Positions 36,311-45,651 of a stretch of 64,000 nt of DNA are shown here, piece by piece. How positions within the stretch are numbered: the first letter of the stretch is position 1; every line of letters begins with the position of its first letter. Made by a program: the position numbers and the translations under genes. Origin of the DNA: Mangrovicoccus sp. HB161399 (GTDB taxonomy: Bacteria; Pseudomonadota; Alphaproteobacteria; Rhodobacterales; Rhodobacteraceae). The stretch spans positions 1 to 64,000 of the forward strand of contig NZ_JAATVU010000018.1 in the NCBI RefSeq assembly GCF_013184745.1, given 5' to 3'. Under the pieces are notes generated by a model. The model saw nothing but the letters and a program-made list of their open reading frames with translations. It was not told the origin of the DNA and did not search any database.

Positions 36311-36957
36311 CAGACGAGCCTCACGAGATAGACGAAGGAGAACACCCCGATCCAGATCAGGTCGAGGAAGTGCCAGAACATGCTGAGCGTGCCCAGGCGG
36401 CGGGTGTTGGACTCGTTGAGGCCGCCCTTCCACTTGAGCTGGGCCGCGAGCGTGGCCATCCAGACGAGGCCGAAGGTCACGTGCAGGCCGTGGGTGCCGA
36501 CCAGCAGGAAGAACGACGACAGGAAGGCCGACCGGTCGGGACCGGCGCCGATATGGATCAGGTGGCGGAATTCATAGAGTTCCATCCCGATGAAGAGCAG
36601 GCCGAAGACGGCGGTGATGCCCAGCCATTTCAGCAGCCCGTCCACGTCGCCCTTGTCGGCGCGGAGCATGCCCATGCCGAAGGTGATCGAGGAGAACAGC
36701 AGGAACGCGGTCTCGAGGAAGACGAAGCCCGGCTCGAACAGGTCCTTCGGTCCCGGTCCGCCCGCGAAGCTGTTGCCCAGCACCGCGTAGGTGGCGAAGA
36801 GGGTCCCGAAGATGATGCAGTCGCTCATCAGGTAGATCCAGAACCCGATGGGGGTCGGGCTGGCGTGATGGGCGTGGTCGGGGTGGTGGTCCGGATGGTG
36901 CTCGGGGCCTTCCGGACCCTTGATGGGTCCGGTCATTGGCGTGTCGATCATGGTCAT
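36310..36957 (-). CDS. cyoC: Cytochrome bo-type quinol oxidase subunit III
   Basis: 215 residues with five transmembrane helices, the CyoC number. Typical stretches are [20 protein letters not shown], the conserved ELYEFRHL and [16 protein letters not shown] His-rich segment ([15 protein letters not shown]) precedes the first helix. It binds subunit I and lipids. It starts inside the cyoB stop (ATGA overlap); an ATG six bases later is an equal alternative. Confidence 0.94.
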   Translation of the reverse strand: MTMIDTPMTGPIKGPEGPEHHPDHHPDHAHHASPTPIGFWIYLMSDCIIFGTLFATYAVLGNSFAGGPGPKDLFEPGFVFLETAFLLFSSITFGMGMLRADKGDVDGLLKWLGITAVFGLLFIGMELYEFRHLIHIGAGPDRSAFLSSFFLLVGTHGLHVTFGLVWMATLAAQLKWKGGLNESNTRRLGTLSMFWHFLDLIWIGVFSFVYLVRLV

Positions 36958-38954
36958 GCGAGCGCGTCCTTGGCTTCGGTTGCCTCGACATCCTTCGCGG
37001 GGATGTAGAAGTCGCGGTCATAGTTGAAGGTGTGGGCGATGCCGTAGGCGACGCAGCCGAGGAAGCTGACGATGGCCAGCCACCAGATGTACCAGATCAT
37101 CGCGAAGCCGAAGATCGTGGCCATGACGGCCAGGACGAAGCCCGACGACGTGCTCTTCGGCATGTGGATGTCGTGGTAGTGGCCGGACCACTTGAAGCCG
37201 TCCTGCTTCATCTTCCAGAACATGTCGCGGCCGGTGACCTGGACATCCTCGGGGAAGTTGTACGGAGCCACCGGCGACTGGGTTGCCCAGTCCAGCGTGC
37301 GCGCGTTCCACGGATCCGGGCCGCAGGCCAGGGCCTTGCGGTTCTTCACAGAAACGAAGCCGCCGATGAAGCCGCAGGCGATGCCGCCGAGGATCAGCAC
37401 CGCGCCGAAGACGGCGACGATGAAGTAGATCTGCCAGGCGGTGTCCATGTAGGCGTTCATCCGGCGGGTCACGCCCATCAGCCCGAGCGCGTAGAGCGGC
37501 ATGAAGGCGAAGTAGAAGCCGACGAACCAGAGCCAGAAGCTGCGGCGCATCCAGGTGTCGTCCAGCTTGAAGCCGAAGGCCTTCGGCCACCAGTAGCTGA
37601 CTGCGGCATAGACGCCGAAGACGACGCCGCCGATGATTACGTTATGGAAGTGCGCAATCAGGAACAGCGTGTTGTGCAGCTGGAAGTCGACCGGGGGAAC
37701 GGCCAGCAGGACGCCGGTCATGCCGCCGATGGTGAAGGTGACGATGAAGCCGATGGTCCAGAGCATCGGGGTCTCCAGGCGGACCGAGCCCTTGTACATC
37801 GTGAAGATCCAGTTGAAGACCTTCACCCCCGTCGGCACCGCGATGATCATCGTGGTGATGCCGAAGAAGGCATTCACGTTCGCGCCCGAACCCATCGTGA
37901 AGAAGTGGTGCAGCCACACGACGAAGCTCAGCACCATGATGCAGGCGGTGGCCCAGACCATGGTCTTGTAGCCGAAGATCGGCTTGCCCGAGAAGGTCGC
38001 GACGATTTCCGAGAACACGCCGAAGATCGGCAGGATCAGGATGTAGACCTCGGGGTGGCCCCAGATCCAGATCAGGTTGACGTACATCATCGCATTCCCG
38101 CCCATGTCATTGGTGAAGAAATGCGTGCCGATGTAGCGGTCGAGGGTCAGCATGGTGAGCGTGGCGGTCAGCACCGGGAAGGCCGCGACGATCAGGAAGT
38201 TGGTGCAGAGCGTGGTCCAGGCGAAGATCGGCATGTCGAACAGGCGCATGCCCGGCGCGCGCATCTTCAGGATCGTGGCGACCATGTTGATGCCCGACAA
38301 CGTCGTGCCGATGCCCGCGATCTGCAGCGACCACAGGTAGTAGTCCATCCCCGGCCCGGTCGAGAAGCTCGCCCCCGACAATGGCGGGAAGGCCAGCCAG
38401 CCCACGCGGGCGAATTCGCCGACGAAGAGCGACAGGTTGACGAGGATCGCGCCCGCAACGGTCATCCAGAAGGAGAAGTTGTTGAGGAACGGGAAGGCCA
38501 CGTCGCGCGCGCCGATCTGCAGCGGCATGACGTAGTTCATGATCCCGGTGATGAAGGCCATCGCCACGAAGAAGATCATGATCACGCCGTGCGCCGTGAA
38601 GACCTGGTCGAAATGGTGCGGCGGCAGGTAGCCTTCGGCGCCGCCGGCCGCCATGGCCTGCTGGGCGCGCATCATGATCGCGTCGGCGAAGCCGCGCACG
38701 AACATGATGAAGCCGAGCGCCATGTACATGATGCCGATCTTCTTGTGGTCGATCGTGGTGACCCAGTCACGCCAGAACGGACCCCAGAGACGGAAGTAGG
38801 TCATCAGGATCAGGACGGCGAGGCCGCCGAGCGCGACCGCCGCGAAGGTGCCGACCAGGATCGGCTCGTGATAGGGGATCCAGTCCCAGGTCAGCCGCCC
38901 GAAGAGCGGCGTCCAGGTTTCCGGGGGAGATTGGTGAAGGGCTTCGGTTGCCAT
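36954..38954 (-). CDS. cyoB: Cytochrome bo-type quinol oxidase subunit I
   Basis: 666 residues, the full CyoB length. Heme and copper ligands are visible: FTAHG (low-spin heme His), WGHPEVY (CuB His and cross-linked Tyr), WLHHFF (CuB His pair) and AHFHNV (high-spin and low-spin heme His). The quinone-site residues of bo oxidases are present in [11 protein letters not shown] and HHFDQVF (Arg, Asp, His, Gln). It reduces oxygen with electrons from quinol and pumps protons. The ATG at 38954 overlaps the cyoA stop by one base. Confidence 0.95.
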   Translation of the reverse strand: MATEALHQSPPETWTPLFGRLTWDWIPYHEPILVGTFAAVALGGLAVLILMTYFRLWGPFWRDWVTTIDHKKIGIMYMALGFIMFVRGFADAIMMRAQQAMAAGGAEGYLPPHHFDQVFTAHGVIMIFFVAMAFITGIMNYVMPLQIGARDVAFPFLNNFSFWMTVAGAILVNLSLFVGEFARVGWLAFPPLSGASFSTGPGMDYYLWSLQIAGIGTTLSGINMVATILKMRAPGMRLFDMPIFAWTTLCTNFLIVAAFPVLTATLTMLTLDRYIGTHFFTNDMGGNAMMYVNLIWIWGHPEVYILILPIFGVFSEIVATFSGKPIFGYKTMVWATACIMVLSFVVWLHHFFTMGSGANVNAFFGITTMIIAVPTGVKVFNWIFTMYKGSVRLETPMLWTIGFIVTFTIGGMTGVLLAVPPVDFQLHNTLFLIAHFHNVIIGGVVFGVYAAVSYWWPKAFGFKLDDTWMRRSFWLWFVGFYFAFMPLYALGLMGVTRRMNAYMDTAWQIYFIVAVFGAVLILGGIACGFIGGFVSVKNRKALACGPDPWNARTLDWATQSPVAPYNFPEDVQVTGRDMFWKMKQDGFKWSGHYHDIHMPKSTSSGFVLAVMATIFGFAMIWYIWWLAIVSFLGCVAYGIAHTFNYDRDFYIPAKDVEATEAKDALA

Positions 38955-40030
38955 TAGTTTTGCTCCGGGGTCGTGCGGCACAGCGCGTCCGGATCGGACA
39001 CCAGCATGGCCAGGAGGTAAGCGTCGTCGACGTCCGACATATTGCGCGCGCTCAGGTCATCGGAGGAGATGAGGTTGCCGAAGCCGTCGATGGCGCGCTG
39101 GTGGTCGTATTCGAAGAGCGGTTCCAGAGCGATGCCGTCGAGGCCGCCGCCGCCCTGTTCGTCGATCATCATCATCTGGTCGATGCAGGCCTTGCCGTCC
39201 TCGACGCACATGCCGCGGATGCGGTCGAACAGGCCGTCGGCAACGGAGGCATAGTAATGCACCGGCTCGTCGATCGTGGGTTTCTCGAGTTCCAGGTAGG
39301 ACTGGCGGCTCAGGTCGCCGCCTTCGGCGCGGACCTTCCCGACCCAGGCGTCGAAGTCGCCCTGCTCCATCGACAGAGTGTCGAAGGTCATCCAGGAGAA
39401 GCCCGGACCCGAATAGTGCGCCGAGCGCCCGGCGAAGGTGCCGGTCTCGTCGGCGATCAGGTGGAGCTTGGTCTCCATGCCGGTCATCGAATAGATCATG
39501 CCGCCGAGCGCCGGCACCGAGAAGGTGTTCATCACGGTGGAGGAGGTCAGGCGCAGGTTGATCGGGCGGCCCTCCGGAACGGCCAGCTCGTTGACCGAGG
39601 CGACGCCGTATTCCGGATAGATGAAAAGCCATTTCCAGTCGAGCGACACGGCTTCGACCTCGACCGGCTCCGCGGCAACGTCGAGCGGGCGGTACGGGTC
39701 GAGCTTGTGGGTGTATTCCCAGGTCAGCCAGCCCAGAATGACGATGATGACGATCGGGCCGCCCCAGACGATGGCCTCGAGCTTGTTGGAATGGGAGAAT
39801 TCGGGTTCGTAATCCGACTTGTCCTCGCGGTCGGCACTGTACTTCAGGGGGAAGTAGACGGCCATGAAGATGACGGGAACGATGACGACGAGCATCAGCA
39901 GGGTGGAGATCACCAGCAGATCGCGTTGTTGCGCCCCGACCCAACCGGCCGGGAGCAACACGTCGTACTTGCACCCGGACAGGGTGGCGGCCGCGACGGC
40001 CAGCAGGACGGTTTGCAGGAGAGTTTTCAC
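38954..40030 (-). CDS. cyoA: Cytochrome bo-type quinol oxidase subunit II (lipoprotein)
   Basis: 358 residues from a GTG at 40030, supported by GAGAGG upstream and by the lipoprotein signal it gives: [20 protein letters not shown] with the lipobox cysteine at residue 20. Two transmembrane helices follow and then a cupredoxin domain ([14 protein letters not shown]). The CuA ligands of cytochrome c oxidases are absent, as expected for a quinol oxidase. It heads the cyoABCD-surf1 operon; cyoE, needed for heme O, is not in the window. Confidence 0.93.
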   Translation of the reverse strand: MKTLLQTVLLAVAAATLSGCKYDVLLPAGWVGAQQRDLLVISTLLMLVVIVPVIFMAVYFPLKYSADREDKSDYEPEFSHSNKLEAIVWGGPIVIIVILGWLTWEYTHKLDPYRPLDVAAEPVEVEAVSLDWKWLFIYPEYGVASVNELAVPEGRPINLRLTSSTVMNTFSVPALGGMIYSMTGMETKLHLIADETGTFAGRSAHYSGPGFSWMTFDTLSMEQGDFDAWVGKVRAEGGDLSRQSYLELEKPTIDEPVHYYASVADGLFDRIRGMCVEDGKACIDQMMMIDEQGGGGLDGIALEPLFEYDHQRAIDGFGNLISSDDLSARNMSDVDDAYLLAMLVSDPDALCRTTPEQN

Positions 40031-40620
40031 ACGTACCTCTCGGTTTTGGGTCGAGAGGTCATCGCTGGGTGATCCTCTCGCAAGGAAACACAGGCACGTC
40101 CCGAAGGACGAGCCGGTAATGGGCGCGGCGATACGCGTGGCCCGCGGGTGGCCGTAGGTGTCACGGCGTCGCATTTGCTGCAACCGCAAAACACATTCTA
40201 TCCGGTTGATGCAAATTCACTTTCCCGGGAAGGATCCTGCACTGCAGCATGATCCCGGCATAGGGTGCTGAAAGTTTCCAAGATTAACAATGCACAAGTC
40301 GGCCAAGCTGGCTTGATGCCGCGGACGGAATTTTCCGGATCACATTTTCCGTGAGGACGGGGCCGCCGGATTGAAAGGCCGCAAAGCCATCCCATGGGCG
40401 CATGGCGGATTTCCGCTCAGCGCAAGGCTGCCTTCCCCTCGCGGTTGATCCCGCGGACGCGGGCACAAGTCGAGTCGCATGCCCCTCCGTCACCCGCCCG
40501 TCTGCCGCGGGCCGGAACCCGCACATGGCTCCGCCCGCCCATTTCTGTTCTTGGCGCCACTTGTTGATTGACAGAACAATCATGATGGGGAATTGTTTTG
40601 TTCAAGAGGGAGGAGACTCG
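40031..40620. other. 590-base divergent intergenic region, cyoA and SDR operon
   Basis: No convincing gene is seen on either strand. The right end holds an operator-like cluster (40561-40597) and the ribosome site of the SDR gene (GAGGGAGGAG). The left part should hold the cyoA promoter but no clear -35/-10 pair could be assigned. Confidence 0.6.
40561..40597. promoter_or_regulatory. Putative MarR operator and promoter of the hydroxycinnamate operon
   Basis: TTGTTGATTGACAGAACAA has TTGTT/AACAA ends, and a second inverted repeat AACAAT ... ATTGTT (11-base spacer) overlaps it. A TTGACA (-35 type) at 40568 with a weak AATTGT 17 bases on lies inside, so a bound repressor would block the promoter. 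The MarR protein at 45167 is the natural candidate. Confidence 0.55.
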
Positions 40621-41385
40621 ATGCAGATCGACGGAGCTGTGGCGCTGGTGACAGGCGCCGGCAGCGGGCTCGGCGCGGCCACCGCGAAGAGGCTTGCTGA
40701 ATGCGGCGCGAAAGTGGCCGTTCTGGACAGGAGCAGGGAGGCCGCGGAAGCCGTTGCCGCGGAAACCGGCGGGCTGGCCTTTGCCGCCGACGTGACGGAC
40801 GCGGGCGCGCTCGAGGCGGTCTTCGCCGAGCTGTCCTCCAAGTGGTCCTCCCCCCGCATTGCCGTATCCTGCGCCGGGATCGGCACGGCCAGCCGGATCC
40901 TGCCGCGCGACGGCAGCCTCACCCTCGACGTCTTCGAAAAGACAATCAAGGTGAACCTGATCGGCACCTATGCCGTCATGAACATCGCCGCCCGCGCCAT
41001 GGCGGCCGCCCAGCCGCTCGATGCCGACGGCACCCGCGGCGTGATCGTCAACACCGCCTCGGTCGCCTTCGAGGACGGCCAGATCGGCCAGGCCGCCTAT
41101 TCCGCCTCCAAGGGCGGAGTCGCCTCGATGACACTGCCGGCAGCGCGCGAACTCGCCCGCTTCGGCATCCGCGTCATGGCCATCGCGCCCGGGCTTTTCG
41201 AGACCGCGATGAGCGCCGGACTGACCGACGAGATGCGCGCCGAGATCACGAAAAACGTGCCCTTCCCCGCGCGGATGGGCCTGCCGGACGAATATGCCCA
41301 TCTCGTCCAGTCGATCGTCGAGAACCAGATGCTGAACGGCTCCGTCATCCGCCTGGACGGAGCAGCGAGGATGCCGCCGAAATGA
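40621..41385 (+). CDS. Short-chain dehydrogenase, 3-hydroxyacyl-CoA dehydrogenase type
   Basis: 254 residues. NAD-binding motif TGAGSGLG (about residues 12-19) and the catalytic YSASKGG with Ser in NTASVAFEDGQIGQ are present. The sequence type (VALVTGAGSGLGAATAKRL, ending NGSVIRLDGAARMPPK) is that of HSD17B10-like 3-hydroxyacyl-CoA dehydrogenases. In this operon it would oxidise the beta-hydroxy-phenylpropionyl-CoA made by the hydratase to the beta-keto ester. It is the first gene; the ATG at 40621 has GGGAGGAG in front. Its stop overlaps a possible upstream start of the next gene. Confidence 0.85.
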   Translation: MQIDGAVALVTGAGSGLGAATAKRLAECGAKVAVLDRSREAAEAVAAETGGLAFAADVTDAGALEAVFAELSSKWSSPRIAVSCAGIGTASRILPRDGSLTLDVFEKTIKVNLIGTYAVMNIAARAMAAAQPLDADGTRGVIVNTASVAFEDGQIGQAAYSASKGGVASMTLPAARELARFGIRVMAIAPGLFETAMSAGLTDEMRAEITKNVPFPARMGLPDEYAHLVQSIVENQMLNGSVIRLDGAARMPPK

Positions 41386-41399
41386 AGAAGGAAACCCCC

Positions 41400-42167
41400 A
41401 TGGCCGATGACATGCTGAAGGTCGAAATCGACGGCGCGGTCGCCACGCTGACGATGAACCGCCCCGCCAAGCGCAACGCGATGTGCGACGAGCTGATGGA
41501 CCTGATCGACGGGTTCTTCCGCGCCCCGCCCGAAGGCGTGCGCGTGGCGATCCTGACCGGGACGGAAGGGCACTACTGCTCGGGGCTCGACCTCTCCGAG
41601 CATGTCTCGCGCGATGCCGAAGGCACGATGCGCCACAGCCGCAACTGGCACCGGGTGATGGAGACGATCCGCTATTCCGGCCTGCCGGTGATCTCGGCGA
41701 TGTTCGGCGCGGTGATCGGCGGCGGGCTGGAGATGGCCTGCGCAACCCATGTCCGCATCGCCGAGCCCTCCACCGTGTTCCAGCTGCCCGAGGGGATGCG
41801 CGGCATCTTCGTCGGCGGCGGCGCGACGGTCCATGTCGGCCGCATCATCGGCGCCGACCGGATGTGCGAGATGATGCTGACCGGGCGCAAGTTCGGCCCC
41901 GAGGACGGCTTCATGCTGGGGCTGGCCCATTACATCGTGGGCGAGGGCGAGGCGCTGCCGCTCGCGCGGAAGCTCGCGGCGAAGATCGCCAAGAACGCCA
42001 CGCTGTCGAACTACATGATGATCCAGGCGATCAGCCGGATCGACGACATGAGCCGGTCGGACGGCCTGTTCGCGGAGAGCCTCTGCGCCGCGGTCAGCCA
42101 GACCAGCCCGGATGCCGAGGAAGGGCTGAAGGCCTTCCTCGAGAAGCGCGCCCCGGTGTTCCGCTAG
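41400..42167 (+). CDS. Enoyl-CoA hydratase/isomerase (crotonase) family protein
   Basis: 255 residues. Crotonase oxyanion-hole regions are seen at GHYCSGLDLSEHV and FGAVIGGGLEMACATHVRIA, with the Glu position in QLPEGMRGIFVGGG. In a CoA-dependent hydroxycinnamate pathway it would hydrate feruloyl- or coumaroyl-CoA. A hydratase-lyase that directly yields vanillin is an alternative, but the neighbouring dehydrogenase and amidohydrolase favour the beta-oxidative route. The start at 41400 has AAGGA upstream; 41382 (ATGA overlap) is also possible. Confidence 0.85.
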   Translation: MADDMLKVEIDGAVATLTMNRPAKRNAMCDELMDLIDGFFRAPPEGVRVAILTGTEGHYCSGLDLSEHVSRDAEGTMRHSRNWHRVMETIRYSGLPVISAMFGAVIGGGLEMACATHVRIAEPSTVFQLPEGMRGIFVGGGATVHVGRIIGADRMCEMMLTGRKFGPEDGFMLGLAHYIVGEGEALPLARKLAAKIAKNATLSNYMMIQAISRIDDMSRSDGLFAESLCAAVSQTSPDAEEGLKAFLEKRAPVFR

Positions 42168-42177
42168 GGCCTGCCAG

Positions 42178-42209
42178 GCCTTTCCGCCGGAGGGAGAGCG
42201 GCGGAAGGG
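42178..42209. other. Intercistronic hairpin between hydratase and dctP genes
   Basis: An 11-base stem with one wobble (CCTTTCCGCCG / CGGCGGAAGGG), 10-base loop, no T tract. Confidence 0.5.
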
Positions 42210-42247
42210 CAAAAGACGGAAAAGACGGTCATTTTCAGGGAGGAACC

Positions 42248-43291
42248 ATGATGACCAGACTGACCCGCCGTGCCGCGATGACCGCGATGGGCGCCGCCCT
42301 TGCCACACCCGCCTTCCTGCGCCGCGCGCAGGCGGCCGAGGTGACGCTGAGGCTGCACCACTTCCTGCCCGGCGTCGCGCCGATGCAGAGCCAGTTCTTC
42401 GAGCCCTGGGCGCAGGAAATCTCCGACGCCTCCGGCGGCGCGATCGAGATCCAGATGTTCCCGTCCATGCAGCTCGGCGGCAAGCCCCCGCAGCTCGCCG
42501 ACCAGGTCCGCCAGGGCATCTGCGACATCGCCTGGACGCTTCCCGTGTACACGCCGGACCGCTTCCCGGTCGCGGAAACCATGTCCCTGCCCTTCATGGT
42601 CCGCAATGCCGAGAAGACCTCGATCGCGATGGACCAGCTGATGCAGGAATTCGGCGGCGGCGAGTACAGGGGCATGAAGCCGCTCGCCTTCCACACCCAT
42701 GACGGCGGCAAGCTGCATACCCGCGGCAAGGCGATCGCCAGCCAGGCCGACATGCAGGGCATGCGCCTGCGCGCGCCGAACCAGGCGACCGGCGACCTCC
42801 TGTCGGGCCTGGGCGCCGAGACCGTGTTCTTCCCGGTCACCGAAATGGTCGTGGGCCTGTCGAACGGGCTGATCGACGGCTGCTGCCTGCCCTACGAGGT
42901 GGTCCCGGCCTTCAAGCTGCAGGAGCTGACCCAGTTCTCCGCCGCCCCCGCCCCGGGCGCCCGCGGCCTCTACACCAACACCTTCGCGCTCCTGATGAGC
43001 GAGCGGACCTACGACCGGATGTCGCCCGACCTGCAGAAGGTGATGGACGACGCCTCCGGCCCGCAGCTCAGCCAGCGGATCGGCGCGCAGTTCGACAAGT
43101 TCGAGGCCTTCGGCAAGTCCAAGGTCGAGGAACAGGGCAACGAGATCGTCGAGATCCCGGCGGAGGAGATCGCCAAGTGGCAGGAGATGGCCCAGCCGAT
43201 CTACGACGCCTGGGTGTCGAAGCTCGACGATGACGGGCTCGACGGCACCGCCGTGCTGAAGCGCGCCAACGAACTTCTGGACGCGGCCTGA
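42248..43291 (+). CDS. TRAP transporter substrate-binding protein (DctP family)
   Basis: 347 residues. A signal peptide with an RR pair (LTRRAAMTAMGAALATP, ending near AQAAE) directs export. The mature DctP domain starts VTLRLHHFLPGVAPMQSQFF and holds GMRLRAPNQATGDLLSGLGA, the usual ligand-binding region with the carboxylate-binding Arg. It captures an organic acid for DctQM. Position inside the feruloyl-CoA-type operon suggests a hydroxycinnamate or related aromatic acid. GGGAGGAA precedes the ATG. Confidence 0.92.
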   Translation: MMTRLTRRAAMTAMGAALATPAFLRRAQAAEVTLRLHHFLPGVAPMQSQFFEPWAQEISDASGGAIEIQMFPSMQLGGKPPQLADQVRQGICDIAWTLPVYTPDRFPVAETMSLPFMVRNAEKTSIAMDQLMQEFGGGEYRGMKPLAFHTHDGGKLHTRGKAIASQADMQGMRLRAPNQATGDLLSGLGAETVFFPVTEMVVGLSNGLIDGCCLPYEVVPAFKLQELTQFSAAPAPGARGLYTNTFALLMSERTYDRMSPDLQKVMDDASGPQLSQRIGAQFDKFEAFGKSKVEEQGNEIVEIPAEEIAKWQEMAQPIYDAWVSKLDDDGLDGTAVLKRANELLDAA

Positions 43292-43295
43292 TCCG

Positions 43296-43835
43296 ATGGC
43301 AGAAAGCCTGCACTCTCCGCTGGAGCAGGGGGGGCATTCCCCCCTGTTCCGCGGCCTCCACGCGCTCTGCACCTTTTCGGCGGGGCTCGGCGGGGTGGCG
43401 ATCTTCGGGGCGGCGGTCTTCGTCACCCTGTCGGTCGTGCTGCGCTCGGTGGGCATCGGCGGCATCCGCGGCGATTTCGAGCTGGTGGAGCTGGTCTGCG
43501 CCGCCTGCGCCTCGCTGTTCCTGCCCTTGTGCCAGCTGACCCAGGGCCATGTGATGGTCGATCTCTTCACTGCCTGGCTGCCCGCGCGGCTGCAGCGGCG
43601 GATGGACGGACTGTGGATGGCGGTCTTCGCCGTCGGCTGGGGCCTGGTCTGCTGGCGTCTCAGCGTCGGCCTCGGCGAAATGCATGACTACGGCGACCGC
43701 ACCATGCTGCTGAAGGCTCCCGTCTGGTGGGTCTACGTCCCGGCCGTCTTCGGCACCGCGCTGGCCTCGCTGGTCGCGCTTCTCATGGCGCTGCCGCGCC
43801 TGTCCTCGGTTTTCCGCGTCCTGGAGTCCGGCTGA
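43296..43835 (+). CDS. TRAP transporter small permease (DctQ family)
   Basis: 179 residues with four transmembrane helices and the DctQ landmark FELVELVCAACASLFLPLCQ, followed by GHVMVDLFTAWLP. It bridges the DctM channel and the binding protein. It starts 4 bases after dctP and overlaps the dctM start (TGATG). Role: sodium-driven uptake of the operon's acid substrate. Confidence 0.92.
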   Translation: MAESLHSPLEQGGHSPLFRGLHALCTFSAGLGGVAIFGAAVFVTLSVVLRSVGIGGIRGDFELVELVCAACASLFLPLCQLTQGHVMVDLFTAWLPARLQRRMDGLWMAVFAVGWGLVCWRLSVGLGEMHDYGDRTMLLKAPVWWVYVPAVFGTALASLVALLMALPRLSSVFRVLESG

Positions 43836-45157
43836 TGGATCCCGTCACCATTGCCCTGATCATGGTGGTCGTCCTGCTGGGGCTGATCTTCCTAAGGATG
43901 CCTATCGCGCTGGCGATGGGCGCCGTGGGCGCGGTAGGCTACATGGTCCTGGCCTCGCCCTACGCGCTGATGGCCTACATGAACACAGCCTGGGTGGACA
44001 AGTTCATGTCCTACGAGCTCGCCATCGTGCCCTTGTTCATCCTGATGGGCCACCTGGCCACCCGCACCGGCATCTCGGGCGCGATCTTCTCGGCCTCGAA
44101 TGCCTGGATCGGCCACCTGAAGGGCGGGCTCGCCATGGCCTCGGTCATGGGCTGCGCGATGTTCGGCTCGATCTCGGGTTCCTCGCTGGCCACCGCCTCG
44201 ACCATGGCCAAGGTCGCGCTGCCAGAGATGAAGAAGCACGGCTATTCCGGCGCGCTTTCTTCCGGCTCGCTGGCCGCGGGCGGCACGCTGGGCATCCTGA
44301 TCCCCCCGTCGGTCGTCCTCATCATCTATGCGCTGCTGACCGAGCAGAACATCGTCAAGCTGTTCCTCGCCGCCACCATCCCCGGCACGCTGGCCGTGAT
44401 CGGCTTCTGCACCGCCATCGCCATCTATGTCCGGCTCTTCCCCGAGGAAGGCCCGACCCATGAAAAGGCCGACATGGCCACGCGGCTGCGCGCGCTGAAG
44501 GACATCTGGCATGTCGTCGCCATCTTCGTGATCGTGCTGGGCGGCATCTACGGCGGCATCTTCACCCCTGCCGAGGGCGCCTCGGTCGGCGTGACGCTGA
44601 CGCTGGCCTTCGGCATCCTCAAGGGCGGGCTGACGCCGCGGATCGTGATGGAATGCCTGATCGAGACCGCCGCCTCCACCGCGATGATCTTCGCCATCGT
44701 CTTCGGCGCGGACATCTTCAACGTGGCGCTGGCGCTCAGCCGCATGCCCGCCGAGGTCGCCGCCTATTTCTCGGCGGCCGACATCGCGCCGATGGTCATC
44801 CTGATGGCGATGATCGCCTTCTACCTGGTGATGGGCTGCGTCATGGACAGCCTGTCGATGATCCTCTTGACCGTGCCGGTGTTCTTCCCGACGGTCATGG
44901 CGCTGGATTTCGGGCTGCTGCCCGAGCAGCAGGCAATGTGGTTCGGCATCATCACCCTCGTGGTGGTGGAGATCGGGCTGATCACCCCGCCGGTGGGGAT
45001 GAACCTCTTCGTCATCTCGTCGATGGCGCGGGACATCCCGATGAAGGCGATCTTCGCCGGCACCGTACCCTTCATCATGGCCGAGGCGGTGCGCATTGCG
45101 CTTCTCGTCGCGGTGCCGGGCTTCAGCTTCTGGCTGGTCGACCTGGTGGCAGGATAG
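43835..45157 (+). CDS. TRAP transporter large permease (DctM family)
   Basis: 440 residues with about 12 transmembrane segments. DctM marks include FILMGHLATRTGISGAIF, GSISGSSLATASTMAKVALP and GILIPPSVVLIIYALLTEQN. It forms the sodium-dependent channel. It begins at the ATG within the dctQ stop (TGATG), so the two are translated together. It completes the DctPQM importer of the operon. Confidence 0.93.
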   Translation: MDPVTIALIMVVVLLGLIFLRMPIALAMGAVGAVGYMVLASPYALMAYMNTAWVDKFMSYELAIVPLFILMGHLATRTGISGAIFSASNAWIGHLKGGLAMASVMGCAMFGSISGSSLATASTMAKVALPEMKKHGYSGALSSGSLAAGGTLGILIPPSVVLIIYALLTEQNIVKLFLAATIPGTLAVIGFCTAIAIYVRLFPEEGPTHEKADMATRLRALKDIWHVVAIFVIVLGGIYGGIFTPAEGASVGVTLTLAFGILKGGLTPRIVMECLIETAASTAMIFAIVFGADIFNVALALSRMPAEVAAYFSAADIAPMVILMAMIAFYLVMGCVMDSLSMILLTVPVFFPTVMALDFGLLPEQQAMWFGIITLVVVEIGLITPPVGMNLFVISSMARDIPMKAIFAGTVPFIMAEAVRIALLVAVPGFSFWLVDLVAG

Positions 45158-45166
45158 GAGCGAGAC

Positions 45167-45640
45167 ATGGCAGATCCGCCCCCCCTTCCCCGCGCCGCGG
45201 ACATCCCCGCGGACGAGAACCTCCGGCAGTTCGCGGGCTACAACATGAAGCGTGCCTACCTTCTGGTGCGCGAGGACATGAACCGGACGCTGGAGCCGCT
45301 GGAGCTTCGCACGGCGACCTTCTCGGCGCTGGCCATCATCACCGAGAACCCCGACATCACCCAGACCCAGCTGTCCCAGGCGATGAGCATCGACCGCTCG
45401 GGCGTGGTGGTGATCGTCGACCAGCTCGAGGAGGCCGAGCTGATCTCGCGCGGGCGGGTGCCGGGGGACCGGCGCTCCTACGCGCTGCGCGCCACGATCC
45501 AGGGGCGCAAGAAATGGAAAGAGGCGGAACAGGCTGTCCGGGCCCACGAGGCGCGGCTGTTCTCGGCACTGACTGCAGAGGAGCAGTCGCTGCTGGGAGA
45601 CCTGCTCCGGAGGATCACCGACAGCAACCGCGAGGGCTGA
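45167..45640 (+). CDS. MarR family transcriptional regulator of the hydroxycinnamate operon
   Basis: 157 residues. The winged helix spans about residues 45-115: TATFSALAIITENPDITQTQ, then LSQAMSIDRSGVVVIVDQLE (recognition helix) and the wing RVPGDRRSYALRATIQG. MarR proteins (FerR, CouR, HcaR types) commonly repress hydroxycinnamate genes and are released by the CoA thioester. It is encoded within the operon, 9 bases after dctM, suggesting autoregulation. The inverted repeats at 40561-40597 are its likely target. Binding and ligand are inferred. Confidence 0.85.
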   Translation: MADPPPLPRAADIPADENLRQFAGYNMKRAYLLVREDMNRTLEPLELRTATFSALAIITENPDITQTQLSQAMSIDRSGVVVIVDQLEEAELISRGRVPGDRRSYALRATIQGRKKWKEAEQAVRAHEARLFSALTAEEQSLLGDLLRRITDSNREG

Positions 45641-45651
45641 GGGAGGAAATG

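Noticed and set aside
36936-38957. Plus-strand frame opposite cyoB rich in Asp, Glu and His
   Set aside because: It is the antisense of a membrane protein gene, which always gives charged repeats of this kind; cyoB is unambiguous.
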